64,000 nucleotides of DNA from JAWPMV01 sp038527215 (lineage in GTDB: Bacteria > Bacteroidota > Bacteroidia > J057). A model generated the notes under the pieces. It was not told the DNA's origin. It saw only the letters and a program-made list of their open reading frames with translations, and did not search any database. Position 1 is the first letter of the stretch; the number at the start of each line of letters is the position of its first letter. The DNA is taken from assembly GCA_038527215.1 (NCBI GenBank), contig JBCBGC010000007.1, positions 1 to 64,000 on the forward strand, given 5' to 3'. The position numbers and the translations under genes are program-made. Shown one piece after another: positions 44,198 to 52,468 of the stretch.

Positions 44198-46660
44198 ATG
44201 AAGGTGTTAAAATTTGGTGGCTCATCGGTCGCCAACGCTAAAAGAATCGCCCATGTAGCTGACATCATTGCCCACGCTGCTACTGGACCTGAAAAACCTA
44301 TGGTAATTGTTTCCGCCATGGGGGGCATGACGAACTTACTCATCGAAATGAGTGAGATTGCTGCCGCTGGCAGTGAAGCCTATAAACCCAAACTCGCCCA
44401 ATTCTCTATCAAGCATATGCAGGTGGTAGATGAATTGATTGACGGAGAAGACAAATTTCCGGAAATCCGACAGGAGATCATCGATGGGCAGGTAGAACTC
44501 GGGAACCTATTACAAGGATTATTTCTCACGCGAGACCTGACACCCCGGACCCTGGATTACATCAAAAGTTTTGGGGAAAGATCCTGTGCCTTCATGATTG
44601 CCGGGGTCATGAAAGCGCGTGGCCTTGACAGTACCTATATCAATGCCCGTGAGTTGATCAAGACCAATGACACCTATGGCAATGCCAAGATCTATATCGA
44701 CGAGACTTATCAGAACATCCGAAAGTTTCGACAGGAGCATCCCGATCAAATTGGAATTGTAACCGGCTTTATTGCCTCCACCCGGGATGGGATCACCACC
44801 ACCCTGGGCCGAGGAGGCTCGGATTATACTGCTTCCATTTTCGGTTCTGCTCTGGCAGCAGACGAAATCCAAATTTGGACGGATGTAGACGGGGTGATGA
44901 CGGCCGATCCGCGCAATGTAAAGCAGGCCTTTCCGGTTCCTTCCATGTCCTATGAAGAGGCGTTGGAGATGTCCCACTTTGGGGCCCGGGTGATTTATCC
45001 GCCAACCATCATTCCGGCTTTGGAGAAAAAAATCCCCATCCGGATCAAAAATACCTTCAATCCTGAAGCCGTGGGCACCCTGATCAGCGATGATCCGGAA
45101 CCCTACGATACCATTGTCAAAGGCATTGCCTCCATAGGAGATATTTCCTTACTGACCCTGGAGGGCAGCGGCTTGTTTGGCGCTTCCAGTACCGCAGCTC
45201 GCTTGTTCAATGTCCTGGCCAATAAGCATGTCAATGCCATCCTGATTACCCAAGGCTCATCTGAGCATACCTTGTCCTTTGCGATCAGACCGGAGGACGG
45301 CGAGATCGCCAAAGCAGCCATAGAGGAAGAATTTGCACTGGAAATCCAAGCCAAGCTCATCGAACCCGTCCGGGTTGAGAAGGACCTCGCGGTCATCGCC
45401 GCCATCGGTGACAACATGAAATCCCGGCCCGGCATCTCTGGTAAGCTCTTTCAGGCGCTGGGCAAAAACGGGGTCAATGTAATCGCCACCGCCCAGGGCT
45501 CCTCAGAAAGAAATATTTCGGTCGTGATCTGTAAGGAGGATGAAGCCAAAGCCCTCACGGCCATTCACGACGTATTTTTCCTCTCCGATTACTATGTCCT
45601 GAATTTATTTGTAGTGGGGGTAGGCTTGATCGGGAGTACCTTGCTGGACCAGATAAAAAAGCAACGTGAACAACTGATCAAGCATCAGTTCGTAGAGCTT
45701 CGGGTTGTGGCCCTGTCCAATTCTAAGAAGATGGTATTTCAACCAGAAGGCATCGACCTGGAGAATTGGAAAGAAGTGCTAAGCGCAGGCGAAAAAGTAG
45801 CTGATCTGGAGGGCTTTGCGGACGAAATGATTGCCCTGAACCTTCCCAATAGTGTGTTCGTGGACAATACTGCGCTTGACAATATTCGCACCCTGTATCC
45901 CCGGATTCTGAGTGCCAGTATTTCTATCTCCACTCCCAATAAAGTAGCGGTTTCCAGTCAATACACCGACTACCTCCTGTTGAAAAAGCTGGCGGATCAG
46001 CATTCTGTCAAATTCTTTTACGAAGCCAATGTGGGGGCAGGCTTGCCCGTTTTGACCACCTTATCTGACCTGATCACCAGTGGAGACCGCATCCTCAAAA
46101 TCGAAGGGGTATTATCCGGCTCTCTTTCCTTTATATTCAACACCTTCGGACCCGGGGTGAGTTTTAGTGAAGTGGTAACGGAAGCGGGAGAAAAAGGCTT
46201 TACAGAACCAGACCCCCGCATCGACCTGAGCGGAAAAGATGTAGCTCGCAAGCTCCTCATCCTGGCCAGGGAGTCGGGATATAAAATGGAAATGGAAGAA
46301 ATAGAGGTGGAAAACATTTTGCCGGAAGCCTGCCTTTCGGCTCCTGACGTGCCCGCCTTTATGACGGAGCTTGCCAAGGCAGATGACCACTTTGAGGCCT
46401 TAAGGAAAGAAGCCGCAGATCAAGGCAAAGTGCTGAGGTTTATCGCCACGCTGGAAGGAGACAAAGCTTATATCAAGCTGCAGAAGCTAGACGAAAGTAA
46501 TCCTTTCTTTAACCTTTCCGGCAGTGATAACATGATCGTTTTCACCACCGAACGTTACCACGAAAGGCCCCTTGTCATCAAGGGACCTGGAGCCGGTGCT
46601 GAGGTTACGGCGGCCGGCGTCTTTGCGGAGATTTTGCGGGTGGGGTATTATCTTTCCTAA
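44198..46660 (+). CDS. thrA: bifunctional aspartate kinase / homoserine dehydrogenase
   Basis: 820 residues from the ATG at 44198, the same length as E. coli ThrA; an upstream in-frame start at 44123 would add 25 unrelated residues. KVLKFGGSSVAN opens the kinase domain; GRGGSDYTASIFGSAL and DGVMTADPRNV follow; two ACT regulatory segments lie at about 300-450 (SLLTLEGSGLFG; LAVIAAIGDNMKSRPGISGKLF); the dehydrogenase half begins with NLFVVGVGLIGSTLLDQI (NAD(P)-binding) and contains YEANVGAGLPVL and EPDPRIDLSGKDVARK. It makes aspartyl phosphate and homoserine for threonine and methionine. Its end overlaps the convergent lipoprotein gene by 4 bases. Confidence 0.96.
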   Translation: MKVLKFGGSSVANAKRIAHVADIIAHAATGPEKPMVIVSAMGGMTNLLIEMSEIAAAGSEAYKPKLAQFSIKHMQVVDELIDGEDKFPEIRQEIIDGQVELGNLLQGLFLTRDLTPRTLDYIKSFGERSCAFMIAGVMKARGLDSTYINARELIKTNDTYGNAKIYIDETYQNIRKFRQEHPDQIGIVTGFIASTRDGITTTLGRGGSDYTASIFGSALAADEIQIWTDVDGVMTADPRNVKQAFPVPSMSYEEALEMSHFGARVIYPPTIIPALEKKIPIRIKNTFNPEAVGTLISDDPEPYDTIVKGIASIGDISLLTLEGSGLFGASSTAARLFNVLANKHVNAILITQGSSEHTLSFAIRPEDGEIAKAAIEEEFALEIQAKLIEPVRVEKDLAVIAAIGDNMKSRPGISGKLFQALGKNGVNVIATAQGSSERNISVVICKEDEAKALTAIHDVFFLSDYYVLNLFVVGVGLIGSTLLDQIKKQREQLIKHQFVELRVVALSNSKKMVFQPEGIDLENWKEVLSAGEKVADLEGFADEMIALNLPNSVFVDNTALDNIRTLYPRILSASISISTPNKVAVSSQYTDYLLLKKLADQHSVKFFYEANVGAGLPVLTTLSDLITSGDRILKIEGVLSGSLSFIFNTFGPGVSFSEVVTEAGEKGFTEPDPRIDLSGKDVARKLLILARESGYKMEMEEIEVENILPEACLSAPDVPAFMTELAKADDHFEALRKEAADQGKVLRFIATLEGDKAYIKLQKLDESNPFFNLSGSDNMIVFTTERYHERPLVIKGPGAGAEVTAAGVFAEILRVGYYLS

Positions 46661-47286
46661 ATTCTCAGTTTTAAGCCAGCGGTAAGCTGTCGGATGGGAA
46701 ACTGCTGCGTTTCGTTGCCGAACACAAAATCACTGTAATCAAGGAGGAGTTTTACCTTGCCGCCGACCATGATACCTCCGGAATATCCAAGGTAGCCGAT
46801 TTGCCCTTGCTGATTTCCAGCGGCCAGGGTTTGGGAGATGTAACGGGGATTAAAGTATAGATCCAGCTTCTTTCCCAGGTGGACGGAGGTGTACAAGGGG
46901 AAATGCACGTCAAGAACTCCGGCTCCCGTATTGGAAAAAGCTAAGCCGTTGACGCCTACCCCTACGCCCGTAGCCACGGCAATCAGGGAGTTTTGATTCC
47001 CGATAAACTGCCATTTTAAGTCTACCACACTGGTTCCGGTAGAAGAAAATTTCAAGCCTACATCCATCCGTTTAGAGATTCCCATCCGGCCCCAGGCTTC
47101 TGCGCCCACCGCCACGGCTTCCCCATTCTGCGGGTTTTCGCCAATCCCCGCCAGGCCCAGCCCCATTTCAGCATGCCCTTTGCCTACTACTTTAGCAGTT
47201 TGTAGGCCGGAAATAGAAGCGCAGCTCGTCATGTAAAATAAGGCAGCGCATAACATCAGTCGTGAAAAAAGAGAAGTAGTCATCAT
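46657..47286 (-). CDS. small lipoprotein with beta-barrel-like body
   Basis: 209 residues. Signal with lipobox and lipidation Cys22 (MTSCAS). The rest is glycine- and valine-rich with alternating patterns (GHAEMGLGLAGIG, MDVGLKFSSTGTSVVDLKWQF, LIAVATGVGVGVNG, LDLYFNPRYISQ, GYSGGIMVGGKVKLLLDYSD, TAGLKLRI) that suggest about 8 amphipathic strands of a small outer-membrane barrel, like OmpA- or PagP-sized proteins. Function is unknown. A second ATG immediately downstream is an equal start. It is divergent from ahcY and ends 4 bases into the thrA gene. Confidence 0.75.
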   Translation of the reverse strand: MMTTSLFSRLMLCAALFYMTSCASISGLQTAKVVGKGHAEMGLGLAGIGENPQNGEAVAVGAEAWGRMGISKRMDVGLKFSSTGTSVVDLKWQFIGNQNSLIAVATGVGVGVNGLAFSNTGAGVLDVHFPLYTSVHLGKKLDLYFNPRYISQTLAAGNQQGQIGYLGYSGGIMVGGKVKLLLDYSDFVFGNETQQFPIRQLTAGLKLRI

Positions 47287-47460
47287 ATGTTTTTCCCAAC
47301 TGACAGCTGAGAATTAGCAACTCCCCTACGCAGAATCACAATCGACTCATTTTCAGTTATATAGAAAGTTACATCTCGCAAAAAATCGAAAAGAACGGAT
47401 GAGTTCAGAACCTTCTGGCCCAAAAAAGCGTTGTAATTTACCCGACTCTTTACATGGCTT

Positions 47461-47491
47461 TTGGGTCGTATCTTGTCAATCTTTAACTTTG
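47461..47491 (+). promoter_or_regulatory. promoter of ahcY
   Basis: TTG (47461-47463, within TTTTG), 20 bases, then TAACTTTG (47484-47491), an exact match to the Bacteroidota consensus. Start would be near 47496, about 25 bases before the ahcY ATG. Confidence 0.65.
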
Positions 47492-47519
47492 CAACAATCA
47501 AAAATAAAAACCGCTTGAA

Positions 47520-48836
47520 ATGACAGAAACAGGCACTAAATATTTGCCTTATAAGGTAAAAGACATTTCCCTGGCTGAGTGGGGAAGAAAAGAAATCCAA
47601 CTGGCTGAAGCAGAGATGCCGGGCCTCATGTCCATTCGGGAAGAATACAAGGGAGAAAAACCCTTGCAAGGCGCCCGGATTGCAGGTTGTCTGCACATGA
47701 CCATTCAGACTGCGGTATTGATTGAAACCCTGGTTGAATTAGGGGCGGATGTCACCTGGTCTTCCTGTAACATTTTTTCTACCCAGGATCATGCTGCCGC
47801 TGCCATTGCCGCTGCGGGTATTCCGGTATATGCCTGGAAGGGAATGAACGAACAGGAGTTCGACTGGGCTATCGAGCAAACGCTTTTCTTTGGAGAAGAG
47901 CAGCAGCCTTTAAACTTGATCCTTGACGACGGAGGAGACCTGACCAACATGGTGCTGGACAAATATCCTCACCTCGTAGAAGGCATCAAAGGCTTGAGTG
48001 AAGAAACCACCACTGGGGTACACCGCCTCTACGAGCGGATGGAAAAAGGCACCCTGCCTCTCCCCGCTATCAACGTAAACGACTCGGTTACCAAGTCAAA
48101 ATTCGATAACAAATACGGTTGTAAGGAATCTCTGGTGGACGCGATCCGTCGTGCTACCGATGTGATGATGGCTGGTAAAGTAGCTGTCGTAGCCGGATAT
48201 GGAGATGTGGGTAAAGGATCCGCCGCTTCCCTCCGTGGTGCTGGTGCTCGTGTCATCGTTACGGAAATTGATCCTATCTGTGCCCTCCAGGCCGCCATGG
48301 ATGGATTTGAAGTGAGAAAGATGGTCAATGCCATTCCTCGTGCCGACATCGTGGTTACCGCCACGGGCAATAAAGACATCGTTACCGGTGAGCACTTCAA
48401 ATTGATGAAGGACAAAACCATCGTTTGTAACATCGGACACTTTGACAACGAGATCGATGTAGCCTGGCTAAACAATAACCACGGGACTTCTAAGGTTACG
48501 GTGAAGCCTCAGGTAGACATGTACAATGTCGATGGCAATGACATCATCCTCCTGGCAGAAGGTCGTCTGGTCAACCTCGGTTGTGCTACCGGGCACCCTT
48601 CCTTCGTGATGTCCAACTCCTTCACCAACCAAACCCTGGCGCAGATCGAGTTGTGGCAAAACGCTGCCAACTATAAGAACGAGGTCTACACGCTGCCTAA
48701 GCATCTGGATGAGAAAGTAGCTCGCCTCCACCTCGCCAAAATCGGCGTAGAGCTGGAAGAGCTTTCCAAAGATCAGGCGGATTACATCGGCGTTACCGTC
48801 GAAGGTCCCTTCAAACCTGAATACTACCGCTACTAA
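47520..48836 (+). CDS. ahcY: adenosylhomocysteinase
   Basis: 438 residues, the usual length of the bacterial NAD-dependent enzyme. KVKDISLAEWGRKEIQLAEAEMPGL is the typical start; CLHMTIQTAVLIETL, WSSCNIFSTQDHAAAA, DDGGDLTN and ETTTGVHRLYERM are substrate-binding motifs; VAVVAGYGDVGKGSAASL is the NAD site; the C-terminus ends KPEYYRY as in most family members. It splits S-adenosylhomocysteine into adenosine and homocysteine, keeping methyltransferases active. It has its own promoter and a strong terminator, so it is a single-gene unit. No SAH riboswitch was seen. Confidence 0.98.
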   Translation: MTETGTKYLPYKVKDISLAEWGRKEIQLAEAEMPGLMSIREEYKGEKPLQGARIAGCLHMTIQTAVLIETLVELGADVTWSSCNIFSTQDHAAAAIAAAGIPVYAWKGMNEQEFDWAIEQTLFFGEEQQPLNLILDDGGDLTNMVLDKYPHLVEGIKGLSEETTTGVHRLYERMEKGTLPLPAINVNDSVTKSKFDNKYGCKESLVDAIRRATDVMMAGKVAVVAGYGDVGKGSAASLRGAGARVIVTEIDPICALQAAMDGFEVRKMVNAIPRADIVVTATGNKDIVTGEHFKLMKDKTIVCNIGHFDNEIDVAWLNNNHGTSKVTVKPQVDMYNVDGNDIILLAEGRLVNLGCATGHPSFVMSNSFTNQTLAQIELWQNAANYKNEVYTLPKHLDEKVARLHLAKIGVELEELSKDQADYIGVTVEGPFKPEYYRY

Positions 48837-48861
48837 GCCAGCGGTTGATCAGATAAATGAA

Positions 48862-48893
48862 AAGGGGTGCCTGCTTAGGCACCCCTTATTTTT
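48862..48893. terminator. bidirectional terminator shared by ahcY and the methyltransferase gene
   Basis: An 11-bp stem (48862-48872 with 48877-48887) with loop GCTT and A/T runs on both sides: A residues on the left and TTTTT on the right. The stop codon of the convergent methyltransferase gene (48875-48877) lies in the loop, and its last codons form one arm. Confidence 0.85.
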
Positions 48894-49405
48894 GTGCTGA
48901 TATCGTAGAGGGCGATGCCGCCGGCCACCGAAATGTTCAAGCTATGCTTGGTGCCGTATTGGGGGATTTCCAGGCATTGATGGGCTTCATCAATGATCGC
49001 CTGCTGAACCCCCTCTATTTCATGGCCCAGGATCAGGGCATACTTTTCCTCAGAAGCCTGGAAATCCATCAGGGAGGTGCTGCCTTCTGCCTGCTCGATG
49101 GCCAGAAGTTGGAAGCCCGATGCTTTCAGTTCTTTTACTAAGGCCAGGGCATCTTCCCGCGCTTCCCAGGCTACAGATTCTTCTGCGCCGATGGCGGTCT
49201 TTCGTATTTCGCGGTGAGGAGGCTGAGGGGTAATGCCGCAGAGATAAATTTTCTCCAGACAAAAAGCATCTGCGGTACGAAATACCGAACCCACATTGTG
49301 CATACTGCGGACATTGTCCAGGACTACTACCAGAGGGAGTTTCTCGGTGGCGCGAAATTCCTCCACGCTCATCCGGCCCATTTCTTCGATGCGGAGCTTT
49401 CGCAT
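48875..49405 (-). CDS. SpoU-family tRNA/rRNA methyltransferase (TrmH-like)
   Basis: 176 residues from the ATG at 49405; a GTG two codons upstream is possible. SPOUT motifs: VVLDNVRSMHNVGSVFRTADAF (motif 1, with the catalytic Asn and Arg, about 28-49), ALILGHEIEGV (motif 2, about 124-135) and CLEIPQYGTKHSLNISVAGGIALY (motif 3, about 145-168). It methylates the 2'-oxygen of a ribose in tRNA or rRNA with S-adenosylmethionine. Only the catalytic domain is present, with no N-terminal RNA-binding domain, as in TrmL/TrmH-sized proteins. The product SAH would be cleared by the neighbouring ahcY product. Confidence 0.93.
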   Translation of the reverse strand: MRKLRIEEMGRMSVEEFRATEKLPLVVVLDNVRSMHNVGSVFRTADAFCLEKIYLCGITPQPPHREIRKTAIGAEESVAWEAREDALALVKELKASGFQLLAIEQAEGSTSLMDFQASEEKYALILGHEIEGVQQAIIDEAHQCLEIPQYGTKHSLNISVAGGIALYDISTKIRGA

Positions 49406-49435
49406 AATCACTGAAAATTGAGCCGGGAAATTACC

Positions 49436-49467
49436 AAATAAAAAGGGGGCGCACCAGCGCCCCCTTT
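49436..49467 (-). terminator. intrinsic terminator of the beta-glucan operon
   Basis: An 11-bp stem (49442-49452 with 49457-49467), GGGGGCGC type, loop 4 bases, followed on the minus strand by TTTTATTT. It lies 12 bases after the GH16 gene stop. Confidence 0.85.
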
Positions 49468-49478
49468 GTAACTACTAC

Positions 49479-50795
49479 CTATCTGCGTTCATATACCCGC
49501 ACATAGTCCACTTCAAATACCTGACTTTGCATGCTTTCGTCCATGCCTTTCAGGCCGCCCCAACCTCCGCCCATGGCAAGGTTGAGAATCAGGTTTTGTG
49601 CTTTGTCAAATGGCCAGGCCAGCGGCGTGCTGGTATCCTTATAGTCAAAGTATTCCCGATCGTCTACGAAGGCTTTGATCCCCTCAGGAGACCATTCTAC
49701 CGCGTAGGTATGGAAGGCTTCGTGCATATTTTCTACCGGAACCGCTGCGGTCGGCTGATTACCCAGTTTGAAATAATAGGCCCCGCAGTGAATAGAAGCA
49801 TGCGCATGTCCGTCCCCGGTAGTATCATTCATTTCGTAGCCAACACTTTCCAGGATATCTATTTCGCCGCAGTAGGGCCAGGAAAGCTCATCAACATAGT
49901 CATCTCCCAGGGTCCATCCAGCCGCCCAGTTCCCGCGATTGGTGGGAACTTTTGCCCGAAATTCTATTTTACCAAACAAGAAGCTCACTTTTCCCCGTGT
50001 GGTCAGTCTGGCGGAACTCCATTCGTGCCCGTCATCATTTTTGCGCGCTTCGATAATGAGGCTCCCATTTTCCAAGCGGGCATTTTCCAGACGACCCTCT
50101 GTATAGTACTGCAGCTCATTATTGCCCCATCCCCAATCGCCTATGTCAAAGGTCCACTTGGTGGTGTCCGGCATGCCTTCTCCATCGAATTCATCTGACC
50201 AAACCAGGGCCCAATCTTCTCCATCCATCTTCTGAGTGTACAGACTGGGGGTTTCCTGATGAGCTTTCATCAGGGTCAGCGCCAGATGATGGACCGCTAC
50301 AGCTCCTCCTTTATAGTGAAGTCGGATTCGATGCATCCCCTTATTTAGGGGGCTACCATCTACGGAAATGCCTGCTTCGCCAGGGTTTTCTGCCGTGGCA
50401 TCCAGGTCCATGTTGCCCGTAATGTTGTAGGTCCGCTCGTCCGGATTCCCTACATAATCCTCTATCCAGAAAGTAGCCGGGTCCTGCCCTTTTAGCTCTG
50501 CAAAAAGCTGGACCTGATATCGGCCGGCCTCTTCGATTTCCAGGCTATATTCTGCCCAACCTTCTCCTCCAGGGTGGAATAGAAGGCTATCCCCCGCCTG
50601 ACTTGCCTGCACCTGCCACGCTTCAGGCTGGGAAGAAGCCTGATATTGATAAGCAAGTTGACGGATTGCCGGCGTGGGGTTAGCATCCTTGTTTTGTGCC
50701 GTTTCTTCCGGGCTGGTTGTGGTAGAACATCCTACCCCACCTCCAAGCAGGAGGCCCAGAAAGGTATAAGCGATGGCTTTTCTCAAATGTCTCAT
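49479..50795 (-). CDS. GH16 endo-beta-glucanase lipoprotein with N-terminal carbohydrate-binding-like domain
   Basis: 438 residues. Lipidation Cys23 (GGGVGC) points to a surface or periplasmic lipoprotein. Residues about 50-180 form a beta-sandwich resembling CBM6/35-type modules (WAEYSLEIEEAGRYQVQLFAE; GMHRIRLHYKGGAVAVHHLAL). The GH16 domain covers about 190-438: LVWSDEFDGEG, WGWGNNELQYYTEG, and GEIDILE with nucleophile E311 and acid/base E316; AQNLILNLAMGGGWGG and DYVRVYERR close the fold. Laminarinase-type endo-1,3-beta-glucanase activity is the likely role. Last gene of the minus operon, 29 bases after the MFS gene. Confidence 0.93.
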   Translation of the reverse strand: MRHLRKAIAYTFLGLLLGGGVGCSTTTSPEETAQNKDANPTPAIRQLAYQYQASSQPEAWQVQASQAGDSLLFHPGGEGWAEYSLEIEEAGRYQVQLFAELKGQDPATFWIEDYVGNPDERTYNITGNMDLDATAENPGEAGISVDGSPLNKGMHRIRLHYKGGAVAVHHLALTLMKAHQETPSLYTQKMDGEDWALVWSDEFDGEGMPDTTKWTFDIGDWGWGNNELQYYTEGRLENARLENGSLIIEARKNDDGHEWSSARLTTRGKVSFLFGKIEFRAKVPTNRGNWAAGWTLGDDYVDELSWPYCGEIDILESVGYEMNDTTGDGHAHASIHCGAYYFKLGNQPTAAVPVENMHEAFHTYAVEWSPEGIKAFVDDREYFDYKDTSTPLAWPFDKAQNLILNLAMGGGWGGLKGMDESMQSQVFEVDYVRVYERR

Positions 50796-50824
50796 ATCGT
50801 TTGCTCAAGAATGGTACGCAATGC

Positions 50825-52390
50825 TCAGGATTCTTTTACCAAAATTTTCTCCAGTTCCTCTAACGATTTCCCTTTGGTTTCCGGGATCACCGCGATGATG
50901 AATATGAGCCCAAATATGGCGAACAACCCATATATGAGGAAGGTCGTGCCACTGCCAAAGGTGGCCAGTTCCCAGGGAAATATAAGTTGAACCAGGAAGC
51001 TCACCGCTGAGTTGATCAGACCTACAAAGGAAATGGCCATACCCCGGATACTTTGGGGGAATAGCTCTGAAAAGAGCACCCACATGACCGGCCCGATCGA
51101 GAAGGCAAAGGAGGCCACAAATCCCAGAATCCCCACCAGAATCAAAGTTGGGTTCATGGTAATGGCAGCGGTAATGAGATCGGATTCATGTTCTCCGGCT
51201 GCTTCAGCCCCGATTGCCCCTGCCAGGGCTGCCTTAAACTCGACATCACTGTCATAGGTAAAGCCTACCAGCGGTTCCAGGGATTCCACCTGCACGGTTT
51301 CTGACAAGGCCGTCAGGGAGTCTGGCGTAAGGGTGTAAGTCGCAGAATAAAAGCCATAGGCGAGCATCACCATGAAGACGGCAATTCCTCCCACACCCCA
51401 GCTCAGCAGAGGCTTGCGGCCAAATTTGTCGATCAGCAAAATCGCTAATACCGTAAAGACCAGGTTGATCAGTCCCACATAGATGGCCTGTGAGAAGGCA
51501 GCATCCTGTCCGATCCCAGACTGCTTAAAAATCATAGGCGCATAAAAGAACACGGAGTTGATACCGGTGATCTGTTGCAAAACAGCGACCACGATGCCGA
51601 TGGTGAGGACCAGCCGCATCGCAGGGCGAAACAGTTCCGCCAGGGGGTTCTGCTTAGGTTTGTCTTTGTTGGCAGCCAGGCTTATTCTGACTTCTTCCAG
51701 CACGGCTTTGGCCCGTTCTACGCCCGCCGCTCTTTTCATGATGGCCAGTGCATCATCGAATTCGCCTTTCATGGCTAACCAACGAGGGCTTTTTGGCACG
51801 AAAAACAGGCCCAGGAAATAAAGAATAGCCGGAACCGCTTCCAGGCCTAACATCCAACGCCAGTTGTATTCGTCAAATTTCATGGCCAGCGCCCATTCCG
51901 CTTCCGATTGACCTAACTGGAGGATAAAATAGTTAGAGAAAAAGGCAGCAGAAATACCCAGTACGATGTTGAGCTGGTTAAAAGAAACCATCTGCCCGCG
52001 CATTTTGGGGGGAGAGATTTCCGCAATATACATGGGGGCAATAATCAGCGAGGCCCCTACTCCAATCCCGCCAATCATCCGGGCGATGACCAGGGATAAA
52101 AAGTTAGGCGCTAAGGCTGAAGCGATAGCAGAAATGGCAAACAAAAGCGCAGCGTAGGTGAGGAGCCTTTTGCGGCCATACCGGTCACTCAATGGCCCGG
52201 CAAACAGCATGGCCAGGGTAGCCATTAAGGTGAGAGAGGCTACTCCCCATCCCAATTCAAATTTGGTCAGGTTAAATTCAGGCTCGATGAATTCATTTAC
52301 CCCCGAAATGACGGAAGCGTCAAAGCCCATCAGGAAGCCCCCCAGCGCTACTATGAGCGCGATCAATACGATATAGTTTCGATTTGCCAT
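50825..52390 (-). CDS. sugar porter family MFS transporter
   Basis: 521 residues with 12 membrane helices. Sugar porter (SP) signatures: ALGGFLMGFDASVISG in helix 1, GPLSDRYGRKRLL in loop 2-3, ARMIGGIGVGASLIIAPMYIAEISPPKMRGQ (split over helices 4-5), PKSPRWLAMKG after helix 6, QQITGINSVFFYAPMIF in helix 7, DKFGRKPLL, and PETKGKSLEELE at the end. An inserted acidic loop (about 370-410) is longer than usual. It probably takes up glucose or short gluco-oligosaccharides by proton symport at the inner membrane. A strong hairpin with a T-run lies just upstream. Confidence 0.93.
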   Translation of the reverse strand: MANRNYIVLIALIVALGGFLMGFDASVISGVNEFIEPEFNLTKFELGWGVASLTLMATLAMLFAGPLSDRYGRKRLLTYAALLFAISAIASALAPNFLSLVIARMIGGIGVGASLIIAPMYIAEISPPKMRGQMVSFNQLNIVLGISAAFFSNYFILQLGQSEAEWALAMKFDEYNWRWMLGLEAVPAILYFLGLFFVPKSPRWLAMKGEFDDALAIMKRAAGVERAKAVLEEVRISLAANKDKPKQNPLAELFRPAMRLVLTIGIVVAVLQQITGINSVFFYAPMIFKQSGIGQDAAFSQAIYVGLINLVFTVLAILLIDKFGRKPLLSWGVGGIAVFMVMLAYGFYSATYTLTPDSLTALSETVQVESLEPLVGFTYDSDVEFKAALAGAIGAEAAGEHESDLITAAITMNPTLILVGILGFVASFAFSIGPVMWVLFSELFPQSIRGMAISFVGLINSAVSFLVQLIFPWELATFGSGTTFLIYGLFAIFGLIFIIAVIPETKGKSLEELEKILVKES

Positions 52391-52411
52391 CGTAGTAGTA
52401 AGTAGAGTGTG

Positions 52412-52455
52412 AAAAAAGGAAAGGGTGCAGGACCTGAAAATTTCAGGTCCGCACC
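52412..52455 (-). terminator. hairpin terminator between the T9SS protein and MFS genes
   Basis: On the minus strand arms 52455-52443 and 52437-52424 pair over 13 bp with a single bulged A (52429), and a T-rich tract with six T residues (52417-52412) follows 7 bases later. It lies 14 bases after the T9SS protein gene and 22 bases before the MFS start, so it can partly end transcription or attenuate the two downstream genes. Confidence 0.7.
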
Positions 52456-52468
52456 ATTAAACCAAAAC

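Noticed and set aside
47287..47519. SAH or SAM riboswitch upstream of ahcY
   Set aside because: The leader predicted from the promoter is only about 25 bases, too short for any known riboswitch of this kind.
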